DNA of 64,000 nucleotides from JBFLVT01 sp036804525 (GTDB lineage: Bacteria; Bacillota; Desulfotomaculia; Desulfotomaculales; JASEER01): the NCBI GenBank assembly GCA_036804525.1, contig DAIRSE010000008.1, positions 15,400-79,399 of the forward strand. The letters run 5' to 3'. Shown one piece after another: positions 8,026-16,080 of the stretch; position 1 is the first letter of the stretch, and the number at the start of each line of letters is the position of its first letter. A program made the position numbers and the translations under genes. Below the pieces are notes generated by a model. That model was not told the DNA's origin and did no database searches. It worked only from the letters and a program-made list of their open reading frames with translations.

Positions 8026-9120
8026 CTAAGACCTTCTGCAATCCTGCAGGTGCGGGATTTCCGCCAGTTCGTGCGGGAAGTACTTCTTCCGGAAGTAGAG
8101 CGCCACGTTGACCAGCGCGATCAGCACCGGTACCTCGACCAGCGGCCCGATGACGGTCGCAAAGGCCTGGGCGGAATGGATACCGAACACTGCCACCGCC
8201 ACGGCGATGGCCAGCTCGAAGTCGTTGCTCGCCGCCGTAAAGGCGATGGTTGTGGTTCTCGGATAATCTGCGCCGATCCACTTGCCGATGAAGAAAGTCG
8301 ACAGCCACATGATCAGGAAGTACAGGGTCAACGGGATGACCACGCGGATCACATCCATCGGCAGGGTGACGATGACCTCGCCCTTCAGGGAGAACATCAC
8401 CAAAATCGTGAACAGCAGGGCGACCAGCGTCAGCTTGCTGATGCGCGGGACGAAGCGGGTTTCATACCAGTCGCGTCCCTTGCTGGACACCATCACGGCG
8501 CGGGTCAGGTAGCCGGCGATGAAAGGAATACCCAGGTAAATGAAGACGCTCTTGGCGATCTCCGCCATTGAGACATCCACGACCACGCTGGTCAGGCCGA
8601 ACCAGGCCGGAACAACAGTCAGGAAGATGTAAGCGTACACTGAATAGGTGAGCACCTGAAAGATAGCGTTGAAGGCCACCAGGCCGGCGACGTATTCGCG
8701 GTTGCCGTCGGCAAGGTCGTTCCACACCAAAACCATCGCGATGCAGCGGGCCAGCCCGACCAGGATGACGCCCACCATCAAGTCGGGTTTATCAGGCAGG
8801 AGCACCACGGCCAGGACAAACATCACGATCGGGCCGACCACCCAGTTCTGGAGCAGGGATAGTCCCAGGAGCTTTTTGTCGGCGAACACGGTCGGAAGTT
8901 CTTCGTAGCGGACTTTGGCCAGAACGGGGTACATCATCAGGATCAGGCCGATAGCGATGGGGATGTTGGTCGCGCCAACCTGAAAACGGCCCCAGAACCC
9001 GGCGATTTGCGGATAGATGTAACCTAGGCCAACACCGATCCCCATGGCCAGAAAAATCCACAGTGTTAGGTAACGGTCCAGAAAACTAAGTCTTTTGCTT
9101 ACCGACTGGGCCAACGTCAT
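8026..9120 (-). CDS. acr3: arsenite efflux transporter Acr3
   Basis: A 364-residue, ten-helix membrane protein. The N-terminus SFLDRYLTLWIFLAMGIGVGLGY, the GLARCIAMVLVWNDLADG region with the essential cysteine, and FTAASNDFELAIAVAVAVFG are all hallmark stretches of the ACR3 family (bile acid/arsenite symporter superfamily). It exports As(III) using the proton motive force. It is convergent with the ArsP/thioredoxin genes. Start ATG 9120 has a GAGGGA ribosome site. No arsR or arsC is adjacent. Confidence 0.95.
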   Translation of the reverse strand: MTLAQSVSKRLSFLDRYLTLWIFLAMGIGVGLGYIYPQIAGFWGRFQVGATNIPIAIGLILMMYPVLAKVRYEELPTVFADKKLLGLSLLQNWVVGPIVMFVLAVVLLPDKPDLMVGVILVGLARCIAMVLVWNDLADGNREYVAGLVAFNAIFQVLTYSVYAYIFLTVVPAWFGLTSVVVDVSMAEIAKSVFIYLGIPFIAGYLTRAVMVSSKGRDWYETRFVPRISKLTLVALLFTILVMFSLKGEVIVTLPMDVIRVVIPLTLYFLIMWLSTFFIGKWIGADYPRTTTIAFTAASNDFELAIAVAVAVFGIHSAQAFATVIGPLVEVPVLIALVNVALYFRKKYFPHELAEIPHLQDCRRS

Positions 9121-9221
9121 TCCCTCCTTTAGCCACCATATCTTTATAGAACTATATTATGATAACGGCATATTAGTCAAGAACTTAGCATTGTTTATCG
9201 AAGAGGGTAAACAGGTGAGCA

Positions 9222-9330
9222 GAACTTGAGAACGAGGGCGCAGAAAAGGAGCGTATCGACCGTCTGCAGGAACACATCCCGGAGGGTGAGGAACTGCTTA
9301 AGGAAATCCCCAAAATGAGACTGCAATAGT
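9222..9330 (+). pseudogene. unrecognised coding fragment, copy B
   Basis: About 35 codons ending at TAG 9328-9330 encode a peptide with GAEKERIDRLQEHIPEGEELL. It is a diverged copy of the fragment at 4280-4435 in the same orientation (shared GAEK.RI..LQEHI.EG.ELLKE). It lacks a start and has no partner sequence upstream, so it is also a gene end without its body. Together the two copies bracket the metalloid/thiol block. Confidence 0.5.
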
Positions 9331-9347
9331 TTTGTCTAATTCAGGGG

Positions 9348-9377
9348 TTTACATCCAGGGGGGACAAAGTATATAAT
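9348..9377 (+). promoter_or_regulatory. sigma-A-type promoter for cbiM leader
   Basis: TTTACA at 9348-9353 and TATAAT at 9372-9377, 18-bp spacing. Transcription would begin near 9384, just ahead of the first hairpin of the structured leader of cbiM. Confidence 0.7.
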
Positions 9378-9383
9378 TACCAC

Positions 9384-9491
9384 AAAATCGGCAGCCGGAG
9401 CTGCCGGAATCCGTTACCCTGATGCGGAGAACGTGTACCACGGAGGTACGAACCCGGCCAAGAAGCCGGTCCTTCGTGGTTTTTGTTTTTA
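9384..9491 (+). promoter_or_regulatory. structured leader with exclusive antiterminator/terminator (candidate riboswitch)
   Basis: Hairpin I CGGCAGC/GCTGCCG (9389-9406), hairpin II TCCG/CGGA (9410-9428), then GTACC/GGTAC (9435-9449). The last one shares bases with a terminator: ACCACG 9437-9442 pairs with CGTGGT 9475-9480, AGG with CCT, CCGGC with GCCGG inside, followed by a T-rich tract to 9491. The two structures cannot coexist, the usual design of a riboswitch expression platform. It precedes a Co/Ni transporter. It does not show the B12-box or the NiCo-riboswitch core as I know them, so the class and ligand are open. Confidence 0.65.
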
Positions 9492-9542
9492 GACCGGGCA
9501 TACCCGGGCATAAATCAAAATACTTATTTTGGAGGTGTTCTA

Positions 9543-10493
9543 GTGCATATCCCTGACGGCTTCCTGGACAGCAAAACCTGGATCACCTGTGCCGCCCTGT
9601 CGGCCGGGGGCATCGGCCTTGCCCTCAAGCGTACCAAAGAGGAGCTTGATGAACGGCAGATTCCTCTTATCGGCGTGATGGCGGCCTTCGTTTTCGCGGC
9701 GCAGATGATCAACTTTCCCATTCCCGGCGGGACTTCGGGACACCTGGTCGGAGCCGTTCTCTCGGCCGTCCTTTTCGGGCCATGGGTAGCCGTGCTCATA
9801 ATGACCACCATCCTCGGCATCCAGTGTTTCATCTTCGTCGACGGCGGCGTAACCGCCCTGGGCGCCAATGTCCTGAATATGGCCGTCATCGCGCCTCTGG
9901 GCGGGTACGCCGTCTTTCGGTTAATGAAGCCCTTCGGCCTGGCACCCGCCGTCTTTGTCGCTTCGTGGTTTTCGGTGTTTGTTGCCGCCGCAGCCTGCGC
10001 CGTCGAGCTCGCCCTGTCGGGGATCCCGCTACTCGTGGTTCTGCCGGCCATGGCTTTCTGGCACATTATCATCGGCCTGGGCGAAGGCCTGATCACCACG
10101 GCCGTGATCCTCTACCTGATTAAGGCTCACAGCGACATACTCCCGCGCCTGACCGAGGCCGCAAAGCCTGTAGCCCATGCGGCGCTAAAACGCGGCGTGC
10201 TTGTCATGCTGATCGTTTCCTTCGCAGTCGCTGGCCTGCTTTCTCCTTTTGCCTCTCCTTCTCCTGACGGACTCGAGCGCGTCGCCGAGGACAAGGGTTT
10301 CCTGGAACGGGGGATTGCCCTTATCGCTTCACCCTTCGCGGACTATACCTTCCCCGGTTTGGCTGAACATCCGGTGGGTACTGCTGCCGCAGGGATTATC
10401 GGCACAGTCCTGACTTTTCTGGCCGGGTACGCCGTTTTTCGCGTCCAGCGCAAAAGGAGCAACAACGCAAAGCATTCCGCCTCCCTTCATTAA
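9543..10493 (+). CDS. cbiM: cobalt/nickel ECF transporter CbiM with PDGLE domain
   Basis: A 316-residue membrane protein. It begins with the diagnostic VHIPDGFL (metal-binding His2 of CbiM/NikM), contains INFPIPGGTSGHLVGA and the FVDGGVTALGANVLNMA stretch of the CbiM core, and ends with a PDGLE domain (SPDGLERVAEDKGFLERG) normally found in CbiN/NikN-like partners, so it is an M-N fusion. It is the substrate-binding component of an energy-coupling-factor importer for Co2+ or Ni2+. The CbiQ and CbiO energising components are not adjacent. GTG 9543 follows GGAGGTG and gives the required N-terminal HIPDG. Confidence 0.95.
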   Translation: MHIPDGFLDSKTWITCAALSAGGIGLALKRTKEELDERQIPLIGVMAAFVFAAQMINFPIPGGTSGHLVGAVLSAVLFGPWVAVLIMTTILGIQCFIFVDGGVTALGANVLNMAVIAPLGGYAVFRLMKPFGLAPAVFVASWFSVFVAAAACAVELALSGIPLLVVLPAMAFWHIIIGLGEGLITTAVILYLIKAHSDILPRLTEAAKPVAHAALKRGVLVMLIVSFAVAGLLSPFASPSPDGLERVAEDKGFLERGIALIASPFADYTFPGLAEHPVGTAAAGIIGTVLTFLAGYAVFRVQRKRSNNAKHSASLH

Positions 10494-10512
10494 ATATAGA
10501 TAGTACAGCTCC

Positions 10513-10560
10513 ATAAGACGGAAAGAGGCCGCCCATCCGGGCGGCCTCTTTCCGTCTTAT
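10513..10560. terminator. perfect 22-bp palindromic bidirectional terminator
   Basis: Two perfectly complementary 22-base arms (10513-10534 and 10539-10560) with an ATCC loop, GC-rich at the tip and A/T-rich at both bases. It separates cbiM from the convergent VanW gene and overlaps the final base of the latter's stop codon, so it can end both transcripts. Confidence 0.85.
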
Positions 10561-11960
10561 CACTTGTCGATCGTGTAGCGCGATCTATCGGCTTCGGCCA
10601 CGTAAACAAGAGCCGGCCGGGGGTTGACCTGTTGGAGGGCGATTGGATAACGGTGCACGATACGGTTATTGATGTACTTTACTTCGTAGGTCGTGATAAT
10701 GTAGCCATCGCGTCCCGGGTCGGCGACGCGTATTTTTCCTGAGGTAAGGGAAGGGTCAATCCGATAAATTGTTCCGGCCTTAAGCAGTGTTCTTTCGACT
10801 TCGGTTTTGTAAACAATGTTTCCAGCATTCTTCTCGTGACCGAAGATCCCGACGTGGAGCTTGTCGTCCCGCGTCTCGGCTAGAATGACAATCGGCTCGG
10901 AACGGTTGTTTCGAAAACGAAAATCAATGACGTCCTTGTAGATCGTCGCGTCCCGGCCGGGAGGAACGTAAGGAACCGGGCGGAGGTGCGGGGTGCGCTG
11001 GGTGACCGGCAGGCCGGCGCCCAGGACGGCGTTGTACAGCGTGGACGCCACCTGGCACACTCCTCCCCCGTAGTCGTGCTTCAGGCCGTTGGCGGTCAGC
11101 AGCGTGGCTTTCTGAAACCCCCGCTCCGGGATTCTTGGCCCGAGCCGCTCGTTCAGGGAGAATTCTTCCCCGGGCATTACCACGACATTGTTGAGCAGGT
11201 TGGCTGCCAGAACGACATTGCGGGTCCGGTCCTTGTCAAGGGGATTGAAGGCCGTGATGAAATAGCCTATCCGCGCGTTGATCATCTTCAGCTTGTCCGC
11301 CGTCAATTCCGGGGTTATCGGCTTGAAGGCCAGGACCACGCGGTGCTGCCGGGGCGCCAGGTTCCTGACCAGGTCGATGCTTCCCTCAATATCCAGTTCC
11401 CGGCCGTCCGACTCGGGCAGGATGGTGATCTTGGCCTGGTCAAAGGCGAGCTGGGCGGGCTTCGGCTCAAGATAACAGCTTGCGGAAATCCCCTTTAGGA
11501 ACCGGCGCAGCCTGTCTTCGTCAAAACCGGGTCGGACAGTTATGTCTACGCCGCTCAGCATGAGCCTGAAGAATGACTCCAATTGCTTTAGGTTTTTCAG
11601 TTCCTTGCCGACTTGCTGTGCTTCGGTGATCGCTTCTTCGTAATCATAAGTCCAGCGAAGATCCCCGTACGGTATAGACCAGGTTTGTCCCTCGGGGGTT
11701 GCCAGCAACAGCTTGCTGTCCGGGCTTGGCTGGGGTAAACCGGCCTTTAAGGCCGCCAGGGCCTGTTGGGTATCCAATCCCCCAATGTCGACCCCGGCCG
11801 CCTTTACCCCGCTCAGGATGACTCCTTCGTAGCGCCATCGCAATACCGCCGTCGCGGCCACGACGCTGAGAACGGACTGGGTGACGACAAGCAGGGAAAC
11901 AAGGCACAAAAAACGCACCAGGAAAGGCCGGCTCTTGGAGTCAACGTGATTCTCAGGCAC
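10560..11960 (-). CDS. VanW-family cell-envelope protein
   Basis: A 466-residue protein with an N-terminal transmembrane segment (about residues 13-38), a peptidoglycan-binding-like region and a VanW domain in the second half: VVMPGEEFSLNERLGPR and then DYGGGVCQVASTLYNAVL, the defining motif. VanW proteins are linked to vancomycin resistance clusters and to envelope function, with no proven activity. Start GTG 11960 overlaps the upstream PRC-barrel gene by 8 bases. Last gene of a four-gene operon that starts behind a c-di-GMP-I riboswitch. Confidence 0.88.
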   Translation of the reverse strand: MPENHVDSKSRPFLVRFLCLVSLLVVTQSVLSVVAATAVLRWRYEGVILSGVKAAGVDIGGLDTQQALAALKAGLPQPSPDSKLLLATPEGQTWSIPYGDLRWTYDYEEAITEAQQVGKELKNLKQLESFFRLMLSGVDITVRPGFDEDRLRRFLKGISASCYLEPKPAQLAFDQAKITILPESDGRELDIEGSIDLVRNLAPRQHRVVLAFKPITPELTADKLKMINARIGYFITAFNPLDKDRTRNVVLAANLLNNVVVMPGEEFSLNERLGPRIPERGFQKATLLTANGLKHDYGGGVCQVASTLYNAVLGAGLPVTQRTPHLRPVPYVPPGRDATIYKDVIDFRFRNNRSEPIVILAETRDDKLHVGIFGHEKNAGNIVYKTEVERTLLKAGTIYRIDPSLTSGKIRVADPGRDGYIITTYEVKYINNRIVHRYPIALQQVNPRPALVYVAEADRSRYTIDK

Positions 11961-12696
11961 CGGTGTTCAGGGTCAGTTCAATGTATTTATTGTGTTGAGT
12001 GGCCCGATTAATAAGTTCCTTGGTTACGACCTCACCGGCCTCCGCAATGATTGTGCCGTCCTCCGCCACGATCTGCTTTGTGACCGTACGCCCCAAAAGG
12101 TATTGTTTTTGCTGTTCCTCAAAATACTTTAGGGGATCGGCCGTTTCGGCCGCTTTCGCCTCAGCCGGCTGGTCGTTCTGCGACGCAGGCTCAAGGTGCT
12201 CGAAGCCCGGAACCAGGGCGGCGGGTAGGTCGTTGTTGATAACGACGAACTTCTGGCCGTAAGCCGCGACGTTAATGGTCGGGATAACGCCTGCAGGGGT
12301 TTGCTGGCCGGAAAGAGCTATTTCCAGACCGGTAATTATGCCGCTGTCTTCGTCGACGGCAAACTCCGTGATCACTCCTGCGATTTTCCCTTTACGGGTC
12401 ATGACCGGGGTGCCGATCAACCGGACCTGGTGGTCCAGCGCCTTGAGGGCTTCCGGAGCGGATGAGAGGCTGACCGGGACTTCAGCCTTGGCGATCGTCA
12501 ACACGTCCGGGCCGATGCTTTCAACGTCTTTGAAGGGTACCACCAGGCACTCTCTGAAACCCCCGTCGCGGTCGATGGCGATGAACTCCACGCTTCCTGT
12601 CGCCGGGTTGACCAGTAGTCCCTTAACCCGGCCTATCTCGGCTGCTTCATTGATACTGATGACAGGCAAACCGATAATCTCCTTACTCCTGCGCAT
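11953..12696 (-). CDS. PRC-barrel domain protein
   Basis: A 247-residue soluble protein with two PRC-barrel repeats: SKEIIGLPVISINEAAEIGRV at the N-terminus and LIGTPVMTRKGKIAGVI near residue 93, each followed by the short beta strands of this fold. The remainder (residues 150-247) is charged and ends in EVVTKELINRATQHNKYIE, another small barrel-like unit. PRC barrels serve in RNA processing, photosynthetic and envelope proteins as binding modules. ATG 12696 has AAGGAG upstream. Third gene of the riboswitch-controlled operon. Confidence 0.85.
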   Translation of the reverse strand: MRRSKEIIGLPVISINEAAEIGRVKGLLVNPATGSVEFIAIDRDGGFRECLVVPFKDVESIGPDVLTIAKAEVPVSLSSAPEALKALDHQVRLIGTPVMTRKGKIAGVITEFAVDEDSGIITGLEIALSGQQTPAGVIPTINVAAYGQKFVVINNDLPAALVPGFEHLEPASQNDQPAEAKAAETADPLKYFEEQQKQYLLGRTVTKQIVAEDGTIIAEAGEVVTKELINRATQHNKYIELTLNTGA

Positions 12697-12722
12697 TTCG
12701 TTTTTCTCCTTTCACTTTTTGG

Positions 12723-13745
12723 CTAGTGAGACCGGAAACCGGCCGTTGCTTCCAGAAAAGCCAGGCGGCGCAATTCATCCGGGACGGCTCCGTAACTGAG
12801 GTTCGGTGTCCCGCGGACGGCCAGCAGACGATCAAGGCTGCGGCAAAAGGCTTGTTTCTGCCTGAGGACGGGAACAAGCGGGTGCTCGGTGTCCGCGGCG
12901 TTCAGCAGAAAAGCACCGATCAGGGCGTCCGCAAGGCGGTACTGACCAAGGTGCTGGTAAATCGTGCTGAGCTCCCCGACAATGAACCACTGTAACCCCG
13001 GCTCCGGACGCTGATTCAGGGCGCTGTTCAGCAGCGTTACCGCCTCAACGAAATCCAGCCGGTTGGCGGCGGCCAGAGCCTTATCCACCAGAACCCGCGG
13101 CGAGGGGGGCGCGGCGGGTGGCTGTCGGTGGCCTTCGTCGGCTTTTGCCGGCTCGGCGCTCAATGAATCTTTTGTTTCTATCGGGGAAGGGGTTCTGACG
13201 GTGTCAACGGCTGTTGGCGCGTAAGCATCCGCTTCTTCCGCCGGTTCTTCAGCCGCCGGGGTAGGGACTGTGGCGCCGCTGTCACTGTCGGTATTCTCCA
13301 AAACACTGACGGCCGGTCCCAGGGGGATAGGGGGATGGGATGACGGCACACTTATCTGGTCGGAGAAGGTCGGTTCGCTGAGACCAGGGATGTCGGGAGC
13401 GGAGGCTAGAGCTGCGACGGCGGATGAAGATGGAAGTGCGGGATAGGGAAGGCTTTGCTCAGGTCGATGGTCCGGATACCGGAGCCGGTAGGCCAGGACG
13501 CTCAACCCGACAAGCGGCCCCGCTGTAAGGTACAGCACCAGTGTTCCCAACAGGCCGAGCGCAAGGATGAGAAAAGGAAACGCGGCGGCCAGCACCAGTA
13601 CACCGAGCCCGATAGTCCACGCCGCTGTCCTGTCGAGCACTCTGCCGTTCAGCCGCAGGAACAGAATAAAAAGGATAACCAATGCGAAGTAGTAGACGTA
13701 CAGGTTAACACCCCCCGACCCCCAAAGAGGGTGAACTGACGACAA
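12723..13745 (-). CDS. membrane protein with C-terminal TPR-like helices
   Basis: A protein of up to 340 residues. The N-terminal ~100 residues hold three hydrophobic segments, the middle (about 110-220) is a proline-, serine- and alanine-rich linker, and the C-terminal ~100 residues form helix pairs resembling tetratricopeptide repeats (LDFVEAVTLLNSALNQRP, then LGQYRLADALIGAFLLN). The TTG at 13745 is the longest start; a clear ribosome site is not visible, so the true start may lie inside. Second gene of the riboswitch operon. Function unknown; a scaffold at the membrane is a guess. Confidence 0.65.
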   Translation of the reverse strand: MSSVHPLWGSGGVNLYVYYFALVILFILFLRLNGRVLDRTAAWTIGLGVLVLAAAFPFLILALGLLGTLVLYLTAGPLVGLSVLAYRLRYPDHRPEQSLPYPALPSSSAVAALASAPDIPGLSEPTFSDQISVPSSHPPIPLGPAVSVLENTDSDSGATVPTPAAEEPAEEADAYAPTAVDTVRTPSPIETKDSLSAEPAKADEGHRQPPAAPPSPRVLVDKALAAANRLDFVEAVTLLNSALNQRPEPGLQWFIVGELSTIYQHLGQYRLADALIGAFLLNAADTEHPLVPVLRQKQAFCRSLDRLLAVRGTPNLSYGAVPDELRRLAFLEATAGFRSH

Positions 13746-13775
13746 ACCCGGATATAACCTCTTTAACGAACCGTT

Positions 13776-14012
13776 CTATTTCGGAAAGCCCGGATACCGG
13801 GGCCTGAGATAGCGTATCTCCGCCCGTGATTCTTTTGATGCGGCTGTATAGGCCAGCAACGCCGAAAAGAATGACGTTAAGCCGACAGCCGCGAGGGCCC
13901 ACCCCAGCGCGGGTGTCGGGATCGCCAAAGAAGCAAGGTAGGTTGCTGCAAGACCTGTGCTCGACGCGATGACGCCGTATTTGATTAACCTGCCGAGCAT
14001 TCTTCGGCCCAT
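13776..14012 (-). CDS. small two-helix membrane protein
   Basis: A 78-residue protein starting at ATG 14012 with AAGGAG eight bases upstream. Two hydrophobic segments (about residues 10-30 and 35-55) are followed by a basic C-terminus. It is the first gene after the c-di-GMP-I riboswitch and its terminator, so it should be the most directly c-di-GMP-controlled product here. No family recognised. Confidence 0.65.
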   Translation of the reverse strand: MGRRMLGRLIKYGVIASSTGLAATYLASLAIPTPALGWALAAVGLTSFFSALLAYTAASKESRAEIRYLRPRYPGFPK

Positions 14013-14050
14013 CCTGCCAACTCCTTGTAACGTCCTGCCTTTGAAAGGGC

Positions 14051-14087
14051 ACAAGAAAATTACCCACCGCCAATTAACGGTGGGTAA
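14051..14087 (-). terminator. attenuator terminator of the c-di-GMP riboswitch
   Basis: On the minus strand TTACCCACCG pairs with CGGTGGGTAA around a short loop, followed by TTTTCTTGT. It lies between the c-di-GMP-I aptamer and the first gene, the usual place for the expression platform. Confidence 0.8.
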
Positions 14088-14097
14088 GACTGACTAA

Positions 14098-14190
14098 GGC
14101 CCGGTAACTGGCTGACGTAGCGGTATCCCGCTTTAGCCCCTTTAGTTTTGCGTCACCACCTTTCGGTGGCTTTGCCCTGAGACGGGTCTC
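14098..14190 (-). promoter_or_regulatory. cyclic-di-GMP-I (GEMM) riboswitch
   Basis: Read on the minus strand, the conserved landmarks appear in order: AGGGCAAAGCC, a CCACC-GAAA-GGTGG hairpin with a GNRA tetraloop, GACGCAAAAC, GGGGCTAAAG, and a second arm ending in AGCCAGTTACCGGG. This is the GEMM-I aptamer as known from family alignments. A terminator follows at 14051-14087 and then a four-gene envelope operon (small membrane protein, TPR membrane protein, PRC barrel, VanW). Confidence 0.9.
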
Positions 14191-14420
14191 CATACTGGAT
14201 ATAAAACTGAAAAATACCCATTATTTTCCCTATGTTACCACGTCATTCGACTCTATACAATACGAAATCAATACTTTTTACGACAGAACACGCAGACTTT
14301 TGCTCGGTGGGGGAGAATACGGGAAGTTATTGTCGAAGGAGAGGAATCTGCTGCCCCCGACGCCGAATTTAATCCGAAAATCAGGCAACATGCCGCTAAG
14401 CAAACTGGAGGTGCCTTGGC

Positions 14421-15329
14421 GTGGACATCCTGTCGGCCATCGGCAATACACCACTCATCGCTTTACAGAAATTGAGCCCGACTCCCAACATTAAAATCCT
14501 TGGCAAGCTGGAGGGATGCAACCCCGGAGGCTCGGTCAAGGACCGCCCGGCCTACTACATGGTGCAAAAGGCCGAGGAAACCGGGGAACTCCTGCCGGGA
14601 AAGACAATTCTCGAGGCGACCTCGGGGAATACCGGCATCGCCCTGGCTATGATCGGGGCGGCCAAAGGGTACCCCGTGAAGCTGATCATGCCCGGGTGCG
14701 TAAGCATGGAGAGGTCGCGCATTCTGGAGGCTTTTGGGGCCGAGGTTATGCTTACGCCGGCGAAAGAAGGGACGGACGGCGCCATCCGTAAGGCGCACGA
14801 GATTATCCGTGCGGAGCCGGATAGGTATTATATGCCCAACCAGTTTGTTAACGAGAACAATACTCAAGCCCATTATGAGACAACAGGACCGGAGATCTTC
14901 GCTCAGACCGGCGGGGAGATCGATGTCTTTGTGGCCGGCATGGGCACGACGGGAACGCTGATGGGCGTCGCCAGGTACCTGAAAGAGAGAAAACCGCAGG
15001 TCAAGATCGTGGGTGTGGAACCGGTAAAGGGGCACGCCATCCAGGGTCTTAAGAACATGGAAGAGGCTATCGTACCGGCCATATACAATCCCGCCCTGCT
15101 GGACGAAAAGATCACCGTCGAGGATGACGAGGCCTTTGAAATGGCCAGGCTGCTGGCCACGCGCGAGGGGGTTTTTACCGGGATGTCCAGCGGCGCTGCG
15201 GTGGTCGGGGCTCTGAAAGTGGCGCAGCAGATGGGCGCCGGTACGATTGTCGTCATTCTGCCCGACCGCGGCGACCGCTACCTGAGCACGACACTTTTCC
15301 GTTCCATCTGCGCGAAGTGCTCACCATAG
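14421..15329 (+). CDS. cysK: cysteine synthase (O-acetylserine sulfhydrylase)
   Basis: A 302-residue PLP enzyme. It contains IGNTPLIAL near the start, NPGGSVKDRPA with the PLP lysine (about residue 40), the substrate loop EATSGNTGIALAM and the PLP-phosphate loop GMGTTGTLMGVARYLKE. It makes cysteine from O-acetylserine and sulfide in the cytosol. Length is normal. Start GTG 14421 follows GGAGGTG. It could also be of the CysM subtype; the reaction is the same with sulfide. Confidence 0.92.
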   Translation: MDILSAIGNTPLIALQKLSPTPNIKILGKLEGCNPGGSVKDRPAYYMVQKAEETGELLPGKTILEATSGNTGIALAMIGAAKGYPVKLIMPGCVSMERSRILEAFGAEVMLTPAKEGTDGAIRKAHEIIRAEPDRYYMPNQFVNENNTQAHYETTGPEIFAQTGGEIDVFVAGMGTTGTLMGVARYLKERKPQVKIVGVEPVKGHAIQGLKNMEEAIVPAIYNPALLDEKITVEDDEAFEMARLLATREGVFTGMSSGAAVVGALKVAQQMGAGTIVVILPDRGDRYLSTTLFRSICAKCSP

Positions 15330-15466
15330 TAATAGTCGTAAGCAGTCTAACCAAATCGGGGGGTAGAAACCTGACCCTCACATCGTCTGAAGGTTCGAGA
15401 AGGTCCACTTCCCCGCTTGTGGATTTCCTCATCGACCTCAGCGGTTAACAAAGAGGTAGAGTTAGC

Positions 15467-15802
15467 ATGGATATGTTGAGCTTATGGCACGTAGTCGTTC
15501 TTATTTTCTTGTCAACTGTTCTACCACTAGTTGTACTAGGTTTACTCTATTACCACAGAATACTTCGGGGAGTATATGCATGGCTTGGCATCCCTATGGT
15601 TGTATTCATTGGCAACAGGATTAGAGATTTCTTTAACTTTGGTCGTGATGTTGAAGAGGTGGCGAACTACCTGGGAGCTGCGACTCTCATAGTGTTTGTC
15701 GTCTTGGATATGAAATATCATTGGCTTAAACCAAGCCCGATAAAGATAAAACCCAGGGAAAGCCGATGGATTGAGCAGATGCGCAGCAATACCAGGGGTT
15801 AG
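15467..15802 (+). CDS. small membrane protein of unknown function
   Basis: A 111-residue protein with three hydrophobic segments (about residues 7-27, 36-52 and 69-85) and a basic tail with KPSPIKIKPRESRW. GAGGTAGAG lies upstream of ATG 15467. Its codon use is more A/T-rich than its neighbours, which may mean it was acquired. No family recognised. A good terminator follows. Confidence 0.6.
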   Translation: MDMLSLWHVVVLIFLSTVLPLVVLGLLYYHRILRGVYAWLGIPMVVFIGNRIRDFFNFGRDVEEVANYLGAATLIVFVVLDMKYHWLKPSPIKIKPRESRWIEQMRSNTRG

Positions 15803-15815
15803 GTCCTCGGATTTC

Positions 15816-15827
15816 GGGGGGGGGGGG
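15816..15827. repeat. 12-base poly-G tract
   Basis: An uninterrupted run of twelve G directly before a terminator hairpin. Such homopolymers are prone to slippage and to sequencing error. It is downstream of the stop codon of the neighbouring gene, so length change would not alter a protein. Confidence 0.8.
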
Positions 15828-15868
15828 TGGATGTCTTACCGTTTCCCAAAGACACCCACCTTTTTATT
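15826..15868 (+). terminator. rho-independent terminator
   Basis: GGTGG.TGTCTT pairs with AAAGACA.CCACC, followed by TTTTTATTT. It ends the gene at 15467-15802. Confidence 0.8.
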
Positions 15869-16080
15869 TAGGGTAGCACAGCCCTATTCGGTGTAGCAGC
15901 AAGGCACCCTCCGTTTTGAGGTTTTTTGTCGAAATACGTTGAATAGTATTCATTACATAATCCTTACAAATCTTGACTTGTCCTGCCATGGAAAAGTAGA
16001 GTAAACGAAAGAGATGGCTGCAACAGCTGTTGAAAAGAGAGATAGCCAGGTTTTTCGACAGTCCAGCGGGAGGCCGCGTG

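Noticed and set aside
9384..9491. Cobalamin (B12) riboswitch before cbiM
   Set aside because: The leader is too short and lacks the B12-box; left as unassigned structured leader.
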